Position numbers and translations under genes: made by a program. A stretch of 64,000 nucleotides of DNA from contig NZ_VLKU01000006.1 in NCBI RefSeq assembly GCF_007830335.1, forward strand, positions 215,113 to 279,112, written 5' to 3'. Shown here one piece after another: positions 33,144-41,723 of this stretch; the stretch's first letter is position 1, and each line of letters begins with the position of its first letter. The stretch comes from Paracoccus sulfuroxidans (GTDB taxonomy: Bacteria > Pseudomonadota > Alphaproteobacteria > Rhodobacterales > Rhodobacteraceae). The notes beneath the pieces were generated by a model. It was not told where the DNA came from, did not search any database, and saw nothing but the letters and a program-made list of their open reading frames with translations.

Positions 33144-35063
33144 ATGGCATTCATGCCGCTAGACTATCCGACGATGCGCGCCGAATTTCTGGACGCGGCG
33201 GCTGCCACAGGGGCCGAGATCCACGCCTATCCGCATCCCCAGCCGGGCCCCAATGGCGAGGCGATTGCCACTGACGTTGCCCTAATCGGCAGCCGGACGG
33301 CTGCCCGGCTTCTGGTCATCAACTCGGGCACGCATGGGGTCGAGGGGGCCTATGGCTCGGCCGCGCAGGTGGCGTGGATGCGCCGCCACCAGCCCTGGCA
33401 TCTGCCGGAAAACACCGCCGTCCTGATGATCCATCTGATCAATCCCTGGGGTGTGGCCTGGTCGCGCCGGGTGAATGAGGACAACGTCGACCTGAACCGC
33501 AACTTTCTGGACTGGTCGCGCCCCGCGCCGCAGAATCCGGGCTATGCCCCGCTGCATCCCGCACTGGTCTATGCCGATCTGGACGGCCCCGACCGGGCGC
33601 GGGCCGATGCCGCCTATGCCGAGGCGAGCGCGGGGGCCGGGGGCTTTGCCGCCTTGGCTCCGACCATCGAGGCGGGGCAATACAGCCATCCGGACGGGCT
33701 TTTCTATGGCGGCAGCGGGCCGGTCTGGTCGAACCAGACCCTGAACCGCATCCTGTCGGATTTCGGCGCTGCGGCGCAGGATGTCATCGTCTTTGACCTG
33801 CACACCGGCGCAGGCCCCTATGCCTATCCCGCGCTGCTGTCGGTCGCGGTCGAGGAGCATGCGGGCCTCGACTGGGGCCGCACTTTGTTCGGGCCCGCCA
33901 TGTCGGTTGTCCTGACCGGAGAGGGACGGACCACCGATACCGGTATTGCGGCGACGGCGACGGGCTATGTCTCGGACGCGGTGCGCAAGGGGATGCCGCA
34001 GGCGCGGGTGCTGCCGCTGGTCATCGAATGCGGCACGCTGCCGGGGGAATACGTCAACAACGCGGTGCGCGAGGACAATTGGCTGCACCTGCATGGCGCG
34101 CCGCTGTCGTCGCAGGGCCAGGCGATCAAGGATACCCTGCGCCACGCTTTTGTTCCCGCCGACCCCGGTTGGCAGGGGCAGGTGCTGGCCGCGAGCCTGG
34201 CCTATTTCGACCGCGCTCTGGCTGATCTGGAACAGTTGGGCGGTAATGCGCCGCGTCTGGCGGTGGCGAAACCCGCGGCTCCGGCGGCACCGCAATCGGG
34301 GCGCGCGGCGGTCGAGGTGCATGACCTGCACAAAAGCTATGGCGCGCTGGAGGTTTTGAAGGGCGTCGGGCTGGTCGCGCAGCCGGGCGAGGTGGTGTCG
34401 ATGATCGGCTCGTCCGGGTCGGGCAAGTCGACCTTCCTGCGCTGCATCAACCTGCTGGAGCAGCCCAAAAGCGGCCGCATCCTGATCGACGGCGAAGAAA
34501 TCCGGATGAAGCCCGACCGCGATGGTCTGACCGTTCCCGCCGACCAGAAACAGGTCGAGCGGATCCGCGCCCGCGTCGGCATGGTGTTTCAGAACTTCAA
34601 CCTGTGGCCGCATCTGTCGGTGCTGGACAATATCGTCGAAGCCCCCATCCACGTGCTGAAGGAAAGCCGGGCCGAGGCCGTCGACCGCGCGCATGAGCTG
34701 CTGAAGAAGGTGGGCCTGTCGGAAAAGCACGCCCATTTCCCCGGCCAGCTTTCGGGCGGCCAGCAGCAGCGCGCCGCGATTGCGCGCACGCTTGCCATGC
34801 GCCCCAAGGTCATCCTGCTGGATGAGCCGACCAGCGCGCTGGACCCGGAACTGGTGGGTGAGGTGCTGCGCGTCATCCGCCAACTGGCGGAAGAGGGCAA
34901 CACGATGATCCTTGTCACGCATGAGATGCAGTTCGCGCGCGAGGTCTCGCATCACATCAAGTTCCTGCATCAGGGCCGCGTCGAGGAAGAGGGCGCGCCC
35001 GACCAGATTTTCACCAATCCCCGCTCTGAGCGGCTCAGCCAGTTCCTCGCCAGATGCAACTAG
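33144..35063 (+). CDS. Fused M14/DUF2817 metallopeptidase and amino-acid ABC ATPase
   Basis: 639 residues with two complete domains. Residues 1-370 form an M14-type carboxypeptidase of the DUF2817 group: zinc ligands His64-x2-Glu67 (GTHGVEG) and His220 (FDLHTGAG), DLNRNF at 116-121 for substrate binding, and the general base Glu295 (VIECGT). An Ala/Pro-rich linker (about 372-389) leads into an amino-acid importer ATPase: Walker A GSSGSGKS at 422-429, signature LSGGQQQRAAIAR, Walker B VILLDEPTSALDPE, switch His in LVTHEMQFAREV. There is no signal peptide, so the peptidase is cytoplasmic. ATG 33144 has GAAGGGA upstream. It starts the importer operon. Confidence 0.93.
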   Translation: MAFMPLDYPTMRAEFLDAAAATGAEIHAYPHPQPGPNGEAIATDVALIGSRTAARLLVINSGTHGVEGAYGSAAQVAWMRRHQPWHLPENTAVLMIHLINPWGVAWSRRVNEDNVDLNRNFLDWSRPAPQNPGYAPLHPALVYADLDGPDRARADAAYAEASAGAGGFAALAPTIEAGQYSHPDGLFYGGSGPVWSNQTLNRILSDFGAAAQDVIVFDLHTGAGPYAYPALLSVAVEEHAGLDWGRTLFGPAMSVVLTGEGRTTDTGIAATATGYVSDAVRKGMPQARVLPLVIECGTLPGEYVNNAVREDNWLHLHGAPLSSQGQAIKDTLRHAFVPADPGWQGQVLAASLAYFDRALADLEQLGGNAPRLAVAKPAAPAAPQSGRAAVEVHDLHKSYGALEVLKGVGLVAQPGEVVSMIGSSGSGKSTFLRCINLLEQPKSGRILIDGEEIRMKPDRDGLTVPADQKQVERIRARVGMVFQNFNLWPHLSVLDNIVEAPIHVLKESRAEAVDRAHELLKKVGLSEKHAHFPGQLSGGQQQRAAIARTLAMRPKVILLDEPTSALDPELVGEVLRVIRQLAEEGNTMILVTHEMQFAREVSHHIKFLHQGRVEEEGAPDQIFTNPRSERLSQFLARCN

Positions 35064-35136
35064 GCCGGCCGCCGGACAGGACCCGCGCGATCACACGGGA
35101 AAAATCGTGACGAACCAACATCAAAGGGAAACGCAA

Positions 35137-35937
35137 ATGAAACTGAAGCTTATCTCTGTTGCAGCGCTTCTGTCGCTGTCCATGGGCATCGCCGCTCACG
35201 CCGCCGAGGGCGAGCTGGTGATCGGCACCGAAGGCGCGTACCCGCCCTTCTCGATGGCCGATGCCAATGGCAATGTCACCGGCTTTGACGCCGATGTCGG
35301 CAATGCCGTCTGCGAAAAGCTGGCGCTGAAATGCCGCTTTGTCGTGCAGGCCTTCGACGGGCTGATCCCGGCGCTGAACGCCAAGCGCTTCGACGTCATC
35401 ATCTCGGGCATGTCGATCACCGAAGAGCGCGGCAAGCAGATCGATTTCTCGCGCAGCTATGGCGAGTTCCCGAACAACTTCATCGCCAAGAAGGGCACGG
35501 AACTGGCCGATGCGAAGGACATCGAGACGCTGAAGGCCGACCTGAGCGGGTTGCGCGTCGGCGTGCAGGGCGGCACCACCCATGCGGCCTATGTCGAGAA
35601 GAACATGCCCGACGTCCAGCTGATGACCTATGACACGCTGGACCAGATGCAGATTGACCTTGCAAGCGGACGTCTGGACAGCTCATTCGCGGATGCCTCG
35701 GCGCAAAGCGATTTTCTGGCCAAGCCCGACGGGGCCGAGTTCCAGATGGTCGATGTGGTGATCGACTCCAGCTCGGATGCGACGCTGGGCACCGGCCTTG
35801 GCATCGGCATCCGCAAGGATGAAACCGAGCTGAAGGAAAAGATCAACGAGGCGCTGTGTGAGCTGGGCCGCGAGGGCACGCTGAAAACCTCGTCCGAGAA
35901 GTGGTTCAAGATGGACATTTCGCAGACCTGCGACTGA
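35137..35937 (+). CDS. Amino-acid ABC transporter substrate-binding protein
   Basis: 266 residues. Signal peptide MKLKLISVAALLSLSMGIAAHA, then the type II binding fold of the ArgT/HisJ group (LVIGTEGAYPPFSMADANGNVTGFDADVGNAV, then FDGLIPALNAKRFDVIISGMSIT, VGVQGGTTHAAYVEKNMPD). The last part has conserved Cys positions (EALCELG and QTCD) as in lysine/arginine/ornithine binders. It is the second gene of the operon with the peptidase-ATPase fusion. Confidence 0.93.
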   Translation: MKLKLISVAALLSLSMGIAAHAAEGELVIGTEGAYPPFSMADANGNVTGFDADVGNAVCEKLALKCRFVVQAFDGLIPALNAKRFDVIISGMSITEERGKQIDFSRSYGEFPNNFIAKKGTELADAKDIETLKADLSGLRVGVQGGTTHAAYVEKNMPDVQLMTYDTLDQMQIDLASGRLDSSFADASAQSDFLAKPDGAEFQMVDVVIDSSSDATLGTGLGIGIRKDETELKEKINEALCELGREGTLKTSSEKWFKMDISQTCD

Positions 35938-35949
35938 TCCCTGATCGAC

Positions 35950-35973
35950 CGGGAAGGCGCTGACGCCTTCCCG
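35950..35973 (+). promoter_or_regulatory. Stable intercistronic hairpin after the binding-protein gene
   Basis: CGGGAAGGCG-CTGA-CGCCTTCCCG is a perfect 10-bp stem with a 4-base loop, 12 bases after the binding-protein stop and 26 bases before the permease start. There is no T-run, so it is more likely an mRNA-stabilising or partial-termination element that lets the binding protein exceed the permeases. Confidence 0.6.
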
Positions 35974-35999
35974 ACCCATCCTTCAGACAGGCGGATTCC

Positions 36000-36707
36000 A
36001 TGCAATTCGGGTTAGCTCAGCTTTGGGAAGGCGGCTGGATCGGCGCGCTTCTGCGCGGCGCGTCCATCACCATCGCGGTCGGCTTCGGAGCCATGCTTCT
36101 GGGGCTGGTCATCGGCATTGCCTGCGGGCTGATCAAATGGGGTCAGGTCCGGCCGCTGAACTGGCTGGTCGATATCTATACGACCGTGGTTCGCGGCGTT
36201 CCGGAACTGCTGATCATCTATCTTCTGTTCTTCTCATCGGTCGAATTCGTGGCCCGCATCGGCACCGCCTTCGGCTGGGCGGGGCTGGCGGACACGGGCT
36301 ATCCCTTCCTGATCGGGGTCATCGCCATCGGCACCATCTCGGGCTCTTACGCGACCGAGGTCGTGCGCGGCGCGCTGGCCGCCATCCCGAAGGGCCATAT
36401 CGAGGCTGCCCGCGCCCTTGGCATGCCGCGCAAGCGCATCTTCCGGCGGATCATCCTGCCGCAGATGCTGCGGATCGCGGTGCCGGGGCTCAACAACATC
36501 TGGCAGGCGACGATGAAGGACACCGCGCTGATTTCCGTCGTCGGCCTGCAAGAGCTGATGCGGACCGCCTTCATCGGCGCCGGTTCGACGCGCAACCCCT
36601 TCATCTTCTACCTGATCGCGGGGGCGCTTTATCTTGTCATCACCTTTGTCAGCCAGATCGGCTTTCGCCGCGCCGAACGGGCGCTGGTGCTGAAAGGAAG
36701 GGCCTAG
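36000..36707 (+). CDS. Amino-acid ABC transporter permease, HisQ type
   Basis: 235 residues with five helices. The EAA loop is around LAAIPKGHIEAARALGMPRKRIFRRIILPQMLR, and YTTVVRGVPELLIIYLLFF is the typical early part of polar amino-acid permeases. The stop is followed by the next permease with a 1-base gap. Confidence 0.93.
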   Translation: MQFGLAQLWEGGWIGALLRGASITIAVGFGAMLLGLVIGIACGLIKWGQVRPLNWLVDIYTTVVRGVPELLIIYLLFFSSVEFVARIGTAFGWAGLADTGYPFLIGVIAIGTISGSYATEVVRGALAAIPKGHIEAARALGMPRKRIFRRIILPQMLRIAVPGLNNIWQATMKDTALISVVGLQELMRTAFIGAGSTRNPFIFYLIAGALYLVITFVSQIGFRRAERALVLKGRA

Positions 36708-36708
36708 C

Positions 36709-37392
36709 ATGGACGCCGAGCTGATCTATCGCGCCGTCACGACGCTGGCCAAGGGCGTGAGCGTCACGCTGACGCTGGCCTCGATCGCCGTGGCCATCGG
36801 CTTTTGCCTGGGCCTTGGGCTAGCGGTCATGCGCGTGTCCAGCAGCCGCCTGCTGTCGGGCTTTGCGGAATATTACAGCGCCGTCTTCCGGGGCACGCCG
36901 CTGCTGGTGCAGCTGTTCCTGTTCTACTACGGCCTCGGGCAATTCGATGCGGTCCGCGACAATGCAGTCGCCTGGTGGGTGATCGGCGATGCCATGCATT
37001 GCGCCATTCTGGCGCTGGCGCTGAACACCGCCGCCTATACCTCGGAAATCCTGCGCGGTGGCCTCATGTCGATCCCCGTCGGGCTGGTCGAGGCCGCCAA
37101 GGCCGCCGGCATGTCGCGCGTCCTGCGCTTCCGCCGGATCGAGTTCCCGCTGGCGATCCGTCAGGCGCTGCCCGCCTATGGCAATGAGATCGTGCTGGTC
37201 ATCAAGGGCACCAGCCTTGCCTCGACCATCACGGTGCTGGAGATCACCGGCCACGCCAAGCGGCTGATGAGCCAGACCTACGCCATCTTCGAGATCTTCA
37301 CGATTGCCGGTCTGTTCTATCTGGCGATCAACATGGTGCTGATCTTTGCCGTCCGGCGGCTAGAGGCGCGGCTGGCGAGCCCCGGCAGATAA
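36709..37392 (+). CDS. Amino-acid ABC transporter permease, HisM type
   Basis: 227 residues. The EAA loop is around LMSIPVGLVEAAKAAGMSRVLRFRRIEFPLAIRQALP; FRGTPLLVQLFLFYYGLGQ is the family signature. It completes the importer made of the peptidase-ATPase fusion, binding protein and two permeases. Confidence 0.93.
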   Translation: MDAELIYRAVTTLAKGVSVTLTLASIAVAIGFCLGLGLAVMRVSSSRLLSGFAEYYSAVFRGTPLLVQLFLFYYGLGQFDAVRDNAVAWWVIGDAMHCAILALALNTAAYTSEILRGGLMSIPVGLVEAAKAAGMSRVLRFRRIEFPLAIRQALPAYGNEIVLVIKGTSLASTITVLEITGHAKRLMSQTYAIFEIFTIAGLFYLAINMVLIFAVRRLEARLASPGR

Positions 37393-37410
37393 CCCCGGCC
37401 TTAGCAAAAA

Positions 37411-37438
37411 ACCGGACGGCACATATCTGCCGCCCGGT
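37411..37438. terminator. Hairpin terminator between permease and small-protein gene
   Basis: ACCGGACGGCA-N6-TGCCGCCCGGT has one mismatch in an 11-bp stem. On the minus strand it is followed by TTTTTTGC, which makes it a good terminator for the convergent small-protein gene, and it may also end the importer operon. Confidence 0.65.
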
Positions 37439-37482
37439 TCTGCATTTCCCCGATACCGACTGTCAGCCTTGTGGCAGTGGGA

Positions 37483-37782
37483 TCAGTGGTTGATGGCCGC
37501 GTATTGCGAGGGCAGAGCAGCGGCTTCGGCCGGGCCGGTGGTCCAGCGGACCGCGCCCGCCACGGCGAAACCGCCCTGAGCGTGCACCTGACGCAGGTCG
37601 GTCGCGCGACCGACGGTCTCGATCAGCATGGCGTTGACGGTGCCGACGGCCGAAACCTTGGGCGTGGTGACGGTTGCAGGGGTCTCAACGGATACGTTCT
37701 GTTCAGAGGCCAGCACCAGACCGGCGGTCAGCGGCAGAATGGCGGTGGTCAGGGCGATGGCTGCAAATTTGCGAAGGGACAT
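37483..37782 (-). CDS. Small secreted protein of unknown function
   Basis: 99 residues with a clear signal peptide (MSLRKFAAIALTTAILPLTAGLVLA, then SEQ). ATG 37782 has AGGAG about 8 bases upstream; an upstream in-frame start at 37842 would place residues before the signal. The mature part is about 75 residues with no recognised motif (VSAVGTVNAMLIETVGRATDLRQVHAQGG). It is divergent from a LysR gene, which may control it. Confidence 0.6.
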   Translation of the reverse strand: MSLRKFAAIALTTAILPLTAGLVLASEQNVSVETPATVTTPKVSAVGTVNAMLIETVGRATDLRQVHAQGGFAVAGAVRWTTGPAEAAALPSQYAAINH

Positions 37783-37848
37783 GGCTTCGGCTCCTATCAT
37801 ATCGGGTTGGTTTGTCGTTCGAACCGATATGTTGCTGGACAATTAATG

Positions 37849-37870
37849 AATCAAATTGATACGATTGATT
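37849..37870. promoter_or_regulatory. Candidate operator dyad before the NodD-like LysR gene
   Basis: AATCAA-N10-TTGATT is a perfect 6-10-6 inverted repeat ending directly before the GTG start of the LysR gene (37871). If this is the true start, the site overlaps the promoter or a leaderless start. Confidence 0.4.
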
Positions 37871-38815
37871 GTGGATATCGATCACGTTCATCTTGCTCGG
37901 CTTGATCTTAACCTGCTGGTCTCGTTGGAGGTTTTGCTGGATGAGCAAAGCGTGACCCGCGCCGCCCGGCGCATGGGCATCACGCAATCGGCCATGAGCC
38001 ATTCACTGTCGCGCCTGCGCACCATCTTTGGCGATGAGCTGCTGACCCGCGTCCCGCAGGGCATGCGACCGACACCCCGCGCGGCGGATCTGCATGAAAA
38101 GCTGCGCGGCGTGCTGAAGCAGGTGCAGGAACTGACCATGCGGCCCCGCGACTTCGATCCGGCGACGGCGGATATCCTGTTCACGCTGGGCATGGCCGAT
38201 TCCAGCGAGGTGATGATGATGCCGCGCATGCTGGCGCGCTTCCAGATCGAGGCGCCCTCGGTGCGCTTCCTGCTGCGCAACGTCGACCGGCAGCGCGTGC
38301 TGGAGGATCTGGACAGCGGCCGCATCGATCTGGCCATCGGCCTGTTCGAAGATGGCAAGCAGCATCACAAACGCCGGGTCCTGCTGCACGATCACTATAT
38401 GTGCATCTATAATCCCCGGCTTCTGGACCTGCCCGACCCGATCGGGCTGGAGGATTACATCCGCTTGCCGCATCTGCTGACCAGTCTGGTCGAAACGCCG
38501 GTTGGCGTGGTCGACACGGCGCTGGCCAAGCTGAGCCTGTCGCGGCGCATCGTGATGACCAGCCCGCGCTTTTCGGCCATCCCCTTCGTGCTGGAGCAGG
38601 CGCCGGTCATCGCCACCATGCATTCGCGGGTGGCGTCCTATTTCGCCGAAACGATGAAGCTGCGCGTCTGCCCGCCGCCGATTGAGTTGCCGGATGTGCC
38701 GATCTCGATGATCTGGCACAGCTCGAACGACAATGTCCCGGCGCATCGTTGGCTGCGCGAGCAGATCGTCGCGATCCGCAGCGGCGGCTTTGGGCAATGG
38801 ACGCCGGGCGGCTAG
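37871..38815 (+). CDS. LysR-family transcriptional regulator, NodD-like
   Basis: About 314 residues from GTG 37871; the frame also opens at a TTG at 37856 but neither has a ribosome binding site. The helix-turn-helix reads LDLNLLVSLEVLLDEQSVTRAARRMGITQSAMSHSLSRLR. LRFDVRLLRNVDRQ-like and RVLEDLDSGRIDLAIGLF elements belong to the effector domain, and the N-terminal LDLNLLVSLEVLL is typical of the NodD/SyrM group. It is divergent from the small secreted protein. Confidence 0.9.
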   Translation: MDIDHVHLARLDLNLLVSLEVLLDEQSVTRAARRMGITQSAMSHSLSRLRTIFGDELLTRVPQGMRPTPRAADLHEKLRGVLKQVQELTMRPRDFDPATADILFTLGMADSSEVMMMPRMLARFQIEAPSVRFLLRNVDRQRVLEDLDSGRIDLAIGLFEDGKQHHKRRVLLHDHYMCIYNPRLLDLPDPIGLEDYIRLPHLLTSLVETPVGVVDTALAKLSLSRRIVMTSPRFSAIPFVLEQAPVIATMHSRVASYFAETMKLRVCPPPIELPDVPISMIWHSSNDNVPAHRWLREQIVAIRSGGFGQWTPGG

Positions 38816-38917
38816 GCGCAACTTCAAGGGTTTCCCCCGCCCCGGCTGTTGTGCAGGATGGCGGTGCGGACCCCTATGGTCCGCGCTTGTGATCCGGCCA
38901 CTCTGCAGGAGCAATCC

Positions 38918-39490
38918 ATGTCCGCCCTTCCGATCAGCACCACCCCCATCCCGGCCCTGAAAGACCTGCCCGAAGACATCCGCACCCGCATCGAGGCCGT
39001 GCAGGAGAAATCGGGCTTCATCCCCAATGTCTTCATGGTTCTGGCTAATCGCCCGGACGAATTCCGCGCTTTCTTCGCCTATCACGACGCGCTGATGGAG
39101 AAGCCCGGCAACCTGACCAAGGCCGAGCGCGAGATGATCGTCGTTGCCACCAGCGCCGCGAACCAGTGCCAGTATTGCGTCATCGCCCATGGCGCGATCC
39201 TGCGCGTGCGCGCCAAGAACCCGCTGGTCGCCGACCAGATCGCGACGAATTATCGCAAGGCCGACATCACGCCGCGCCAGCGCGCGATGCTGGATTTCGC
39301 GCTGAAGGTCACCAACGCCGCCTATGACGTGGGGCCGGATGATTTCGCGGCGCTTGAGGCGCATGGTTTCACGCAGGACGACATCTGGGACATCGCCGCG
39401 ATTTCGGCCTTCTTCGGCATGTCGAACCGGCTGGCGAATGTCACCAGCATGCGCCCGAATGACGAGTTTTTCATGATCGGCCGCGGCTGA
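38918..39490 (+). CDS. AhpD-like peroxidase-related protein (carboxymuconolactone decarboxylase fold)
   Basis: 190 residues. The AhpD redox motif is Cys84-x2-Cys87 with His91 (ANQCQYCVIAHG), preceded by TKAEREMIVVATSA. This fits the peroxidase-related enzyme group (YciW/AhpD-like) that reduces peroxides with a thiol partner. ATG 38918 has CAGGAG about 8 bases upstream. It is followed by a MDR reductase 27 bp later in the same direction. Confidence 0.9.
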   Translation: MSALPISTTPIPALKDLPEDIRTRIEAVQEKSGFIPNVFMVLANRPDEFRAFFAYHDALMEKPGNLTKAEREMIVVATSAANQCQYCVIAHGAILRVRAKNPLVADQIATNYRKADITPRQRAMLDFALKVTNAAYDVGPDDFAALEAHGFTQDDIWDIAAISAFFGMSNRLANVTSMRPNDEFFMIGRG

Positions 39491-39517
39491 TCCCACCCTG
39501 ACGCAGAGGGCCAGAAG

Positions 39518-40519
39518 ATGACCAAGAGCTTTCAAGCCATGATGATCGAGGATGTCGGGGGCAAGCCACAGGCGGGGCTGAAGACGATCTCGCTGGAGGA
39601 TCTGCCCGACCATGACGTGCTGGTCGAGATCGCCTGCTCCAGCCTGAATTACAAGGACGGGCTGGCGCTGACCGGCAAGATCCGCATCGCGCGCCGCCTG
39701 CCCATGGTGGCGGGGATCGATCTGGCGGGCACGGTGGTCGAATCCCGCGCGCCCGAATGGAAGCCGGGCGACCGGGTGCTGGTCAACGGCTGGGGCCTGT
39801 CGGAAACCGAATGGGGCGGCTATTCGCGCTATCAGCGCCTGAAGCCGCAATTCCTGACCCGCCTGCCGGACGGGTTTGACATGCAGCAGGCTATGGCCAT
39901 CGGCACGGCGGGCTATACCGCCGCGCTTTGCGTCAACGCGCTGGAGGATTGGGGCCATATCCAGAAAAGCGACAAGCCGGTTCTGGTGACGGGCGCGGCC
40001 GGAGGCGTCGGTTCGGTCGCGATCGCCTTGCTGGCGAAGCGCGGGTATCAGGTCACGGCCTCGACCGGGCGGGCCTCGACCCATGACTATCTGCGCAAGC
40101 TGGGCGCGACCGCCTTCGTCACGCGCGAGGCGCTGGCCGCACCCGGCGCGCCGCTGCAGGCCGAGGATTGGGCGGGCGCGGTGGATTCCGTCGGCTCGAC
40201 GACGCTGGCGAATGTGCTGGCCCAGACGGAATATGGCGGCGGCGTCGCGGCCTGCGGTCTGGCGGGCGGGGCAGACCTGCCCGCGACGGTGATGCCGCAT
40301 ATTCTGCGCAGCGTCGCGCTTTTGGGCGTCGACAGCGTCATGGCCCCGCAAAGCCGCCGCGACCGGGCGTGGAGCCTTTTGGCCGAAAGCCTCGACAAGG
40401 ATCTGCTGGCCGAAATGACCAACGTCCACCCCATGTCCGACCTGCCGCAACTGGCCGAGGCGATTATCGCCGGGAAAACCCAAGGCCGGGTGGTCATCCG
40501 CATCGAGGATGCGGGCTAG
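39518..40519 (+). CDS. acuI: Acrylyl-CoA reductase-type MDR oxidoreductase (AcuI/YhdH)
   Basis: 333 residues. Family marks are SSLNYKDGLALTGKIRIARRLPMVAGIDLAGTV, NGWGLSETEWGGYSRYQRL, and the nucleotide motif VTGAAGGVGSVAIALLAKRGY. This matches the YhdH/AcuI group that reduces acryloyl-CoA with NADPH, part of 3-hydroxypropionate and DMSP breakdown. It has no zinc ligands. It is convergent with a secreted Cys-rich protein gene across a short hairpin. Confidence 0.9.
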   Translation: MTKSFQAMMIEDVGGKPQAGLKTISLEDLPDHDVLVEIACSSLNYKDGLALTGKIRIARRLPMVAGIDLAGTVVESRAPEWKPGDRVLVNGWGLSETEWGGYSRYQRLKPQFLTRLPDGFDMQQAMAIGTAGYTAALCVNALEDWGHIQKSDKPVLVTGAAGGVGSVAIALLAKRGYQVTASTGRASTHDYLRKLGATAFVTREALAAPGAPLQAEDWAGAVDSVGSTTLANVLAQTEYGGGVAACGLAGGADLPATVMPHILRSVALLGVDSVMAPQSRRDRAWSLLAESLDKDLLAEMTNVHPMSDLPQLAEAIIAGKTQGRVVIRIEDAG

Positions 40520-40527
40520 GCCCGCAT
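40509..40527. terminator. Hairpin at convergent gene ends
   Basis: ATGCGGGC-TAG-GCCCGCAT is a perfect 8-bp stem whose 3-base loop is the stop codon of the AcuI-type gene. It covers the junction with the convergent gene ending at 40527. No T-run follows, so strength is uncertain. Confidence 0.45.
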
Positions 40528-41723
40528 CACTCCATCGCCTCGCGATAGTGCAGCGAAAGCCTCTCCCGCAGCCAGCGGTTTGCCTCGAATTCCGGCTGCG
40601 GGATCAGCAGGGCTGAACAGTCGCCGTCCGCTTCGGGGAACTCATCGCAGCGCGCGGGCCATTCCGCCTTGGCGGTGCGCGCGTTGGCCAGCATCTGCGA
40701 GGCTGCGCGGCACAGGCCCTCAGCATCATCGGCGCAGCCCATCGCCAGTGACAGATAGGCCGGAAGATCGCGGCGCTGTCCCTGAAGGACCCTGGCCAGA
40801 AGCTGGCAGCCTTCGGCGTCGATGAACCGCCCGCCTTCCTTGGTGAAACAAGCCCGGTCCAGATATTCCTGCGCGCGCGCCGGGTCTTTCGCGGGGCCGG
40901 TGCCGGTCAGATACATCCAGCCCATGTATTTGCAGCCATAGGGCGCCTCGCCATCGTCCTCGCTGGTTTCGCAGACCTGATCGAAGCGCTGGAAGGCGCG
41001 GGCATAGTCACGCAGCTTGCGGTTCATCAGATAAAGCTTGCCCGCCTCATAGCATCCCAGCGGCGCAAGATCGGACGCACAGGACATGTCGAAATGCCCA
41101 AGCGCCATGACCAGATCGCCCGCCCGCGCCGCCGTGATCCCACGGCCCCAGCAGGTGTTGACGTTGTTCTGCGCCTCGCAGGGCGGCGAGTCGGATGCGG
41201 GAATAAGCGGGTCGATGTCGTAGTTCGGGAACTCTTCATCGTCCGAGGCCTTTTCGCGCCCCAGATCGCGCATCCGTTCCAGCAGGCGGTCAGGGACGCG
41301 CTCGATGGTGCCGGGGTCGCAGTGCAGGCGGGTCAGCGCCTTGTCGCCCCGCATGACCTCGATCTGCCCCAGCTTGTGCAGTTCGGACCGGTCCGGCGCG
41401 CGGCCGTCGCGAAAGCCGAAGGTCACGCGGTAGCGGTGGTTTCTGTTGGCGAAAATCACCGTCTCGTCGATGGTGATGCCCGCGCCGTCCTTGCGCTGAT
41501 AGCCCAGATCCATCAGCGGCGCGCGCAGATCCATCTCGGGCGTGCCTTGCGGCGGGCCGAAGCGGTAATGCGCAACCGGCCCTGCCAGACAGATCGAGAC
41601 CTCTTTGCGCTGCCCCTCGATCCGGCAGGAGGCGACGGGCTCTTCGCCGTCCAGACAGGCGGCGCTGACGCTGGTGCCCAGTCCAAGCGTCAGGGCGATG
41701 GCCGCCAGAAACCGCAGCGCCAT
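40527..41723 (-). CDS. Secreted Sel1/TPR-like repeat protein, Cys-rich
   Basis: 398 residues. Signal peptide MALRFLAAIALTLGLGTSVSAA, then a cysteine-containing N-terminal domain (CLDGEEPVASCRIEGQRKEVSICL). The C-terminal half has Sel1-like helical repeats (GCYEAGKLYLMNRKLRDYARAFQRFDQVCE; GCKYMGWMYLTGTGPAKDPARAQEYLDRAC; GCQLLARVLQG). Cysteine pairs recur at the repeat spacing, as in periplasmic Sel1 proteins of the HcpA type. ATG 41723 shares one base with the stop of the upstream gene (TGATG), so the pair is translationally coupled. The function is unknown; a periplasmic binding or scaffold role is possible. Confidence 0.75.
   Translation of the reverse strand: MALRFLAAIALTLGLGTSVSAACLDGEEPVASCRIEGQRKEVSICLAGPVAHYRFGPPQGTPEMDLRAPLMDLGYQRKDGAGITIDETVIFANRNHRYRVTFGFRDGRAPDRSELHKLGQIEVMRGDKALTRLHCDPGTIERVPDRLLERMRDLGREKASDDEEFPNYDIDPLIPASDSPPCEAQNNVNTCWGRGITAARAGDLVMALGHFDMSCASDLAPLGCYEAGKLYLMNRKLRDYARAFQRFDQVCETSEDDGEAPYGCKYMGWMYLTGTGPAKDPARAQEYLDRACFTKEGGRFIDAEGCQLLARVLQGQRRDLPAYLSLAMGCADDAEGLCRAASQMLANARTAKAEWPARCDEFPEADGDCSALLIPQPEFEANRWLRERLSLHYREAME

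Noticed and set aside
33282..34970. 562-codon minus-strand frame opposite the peptidase-ATPase fusion
   Set aside because: Mirror frame with no motif; the plus-strand protein has all catalytic residues of two families.
38003..40483. Very long open frame (826 codons) on the minus strand opposite the LysR, AhpD-like and AcuI-type genes
   Set aside because: It runs across three well-supported plus-strand genes and has no domain, with Arg/His/Gln-rich composition typical of a mirror frame in GC-rich DNA.
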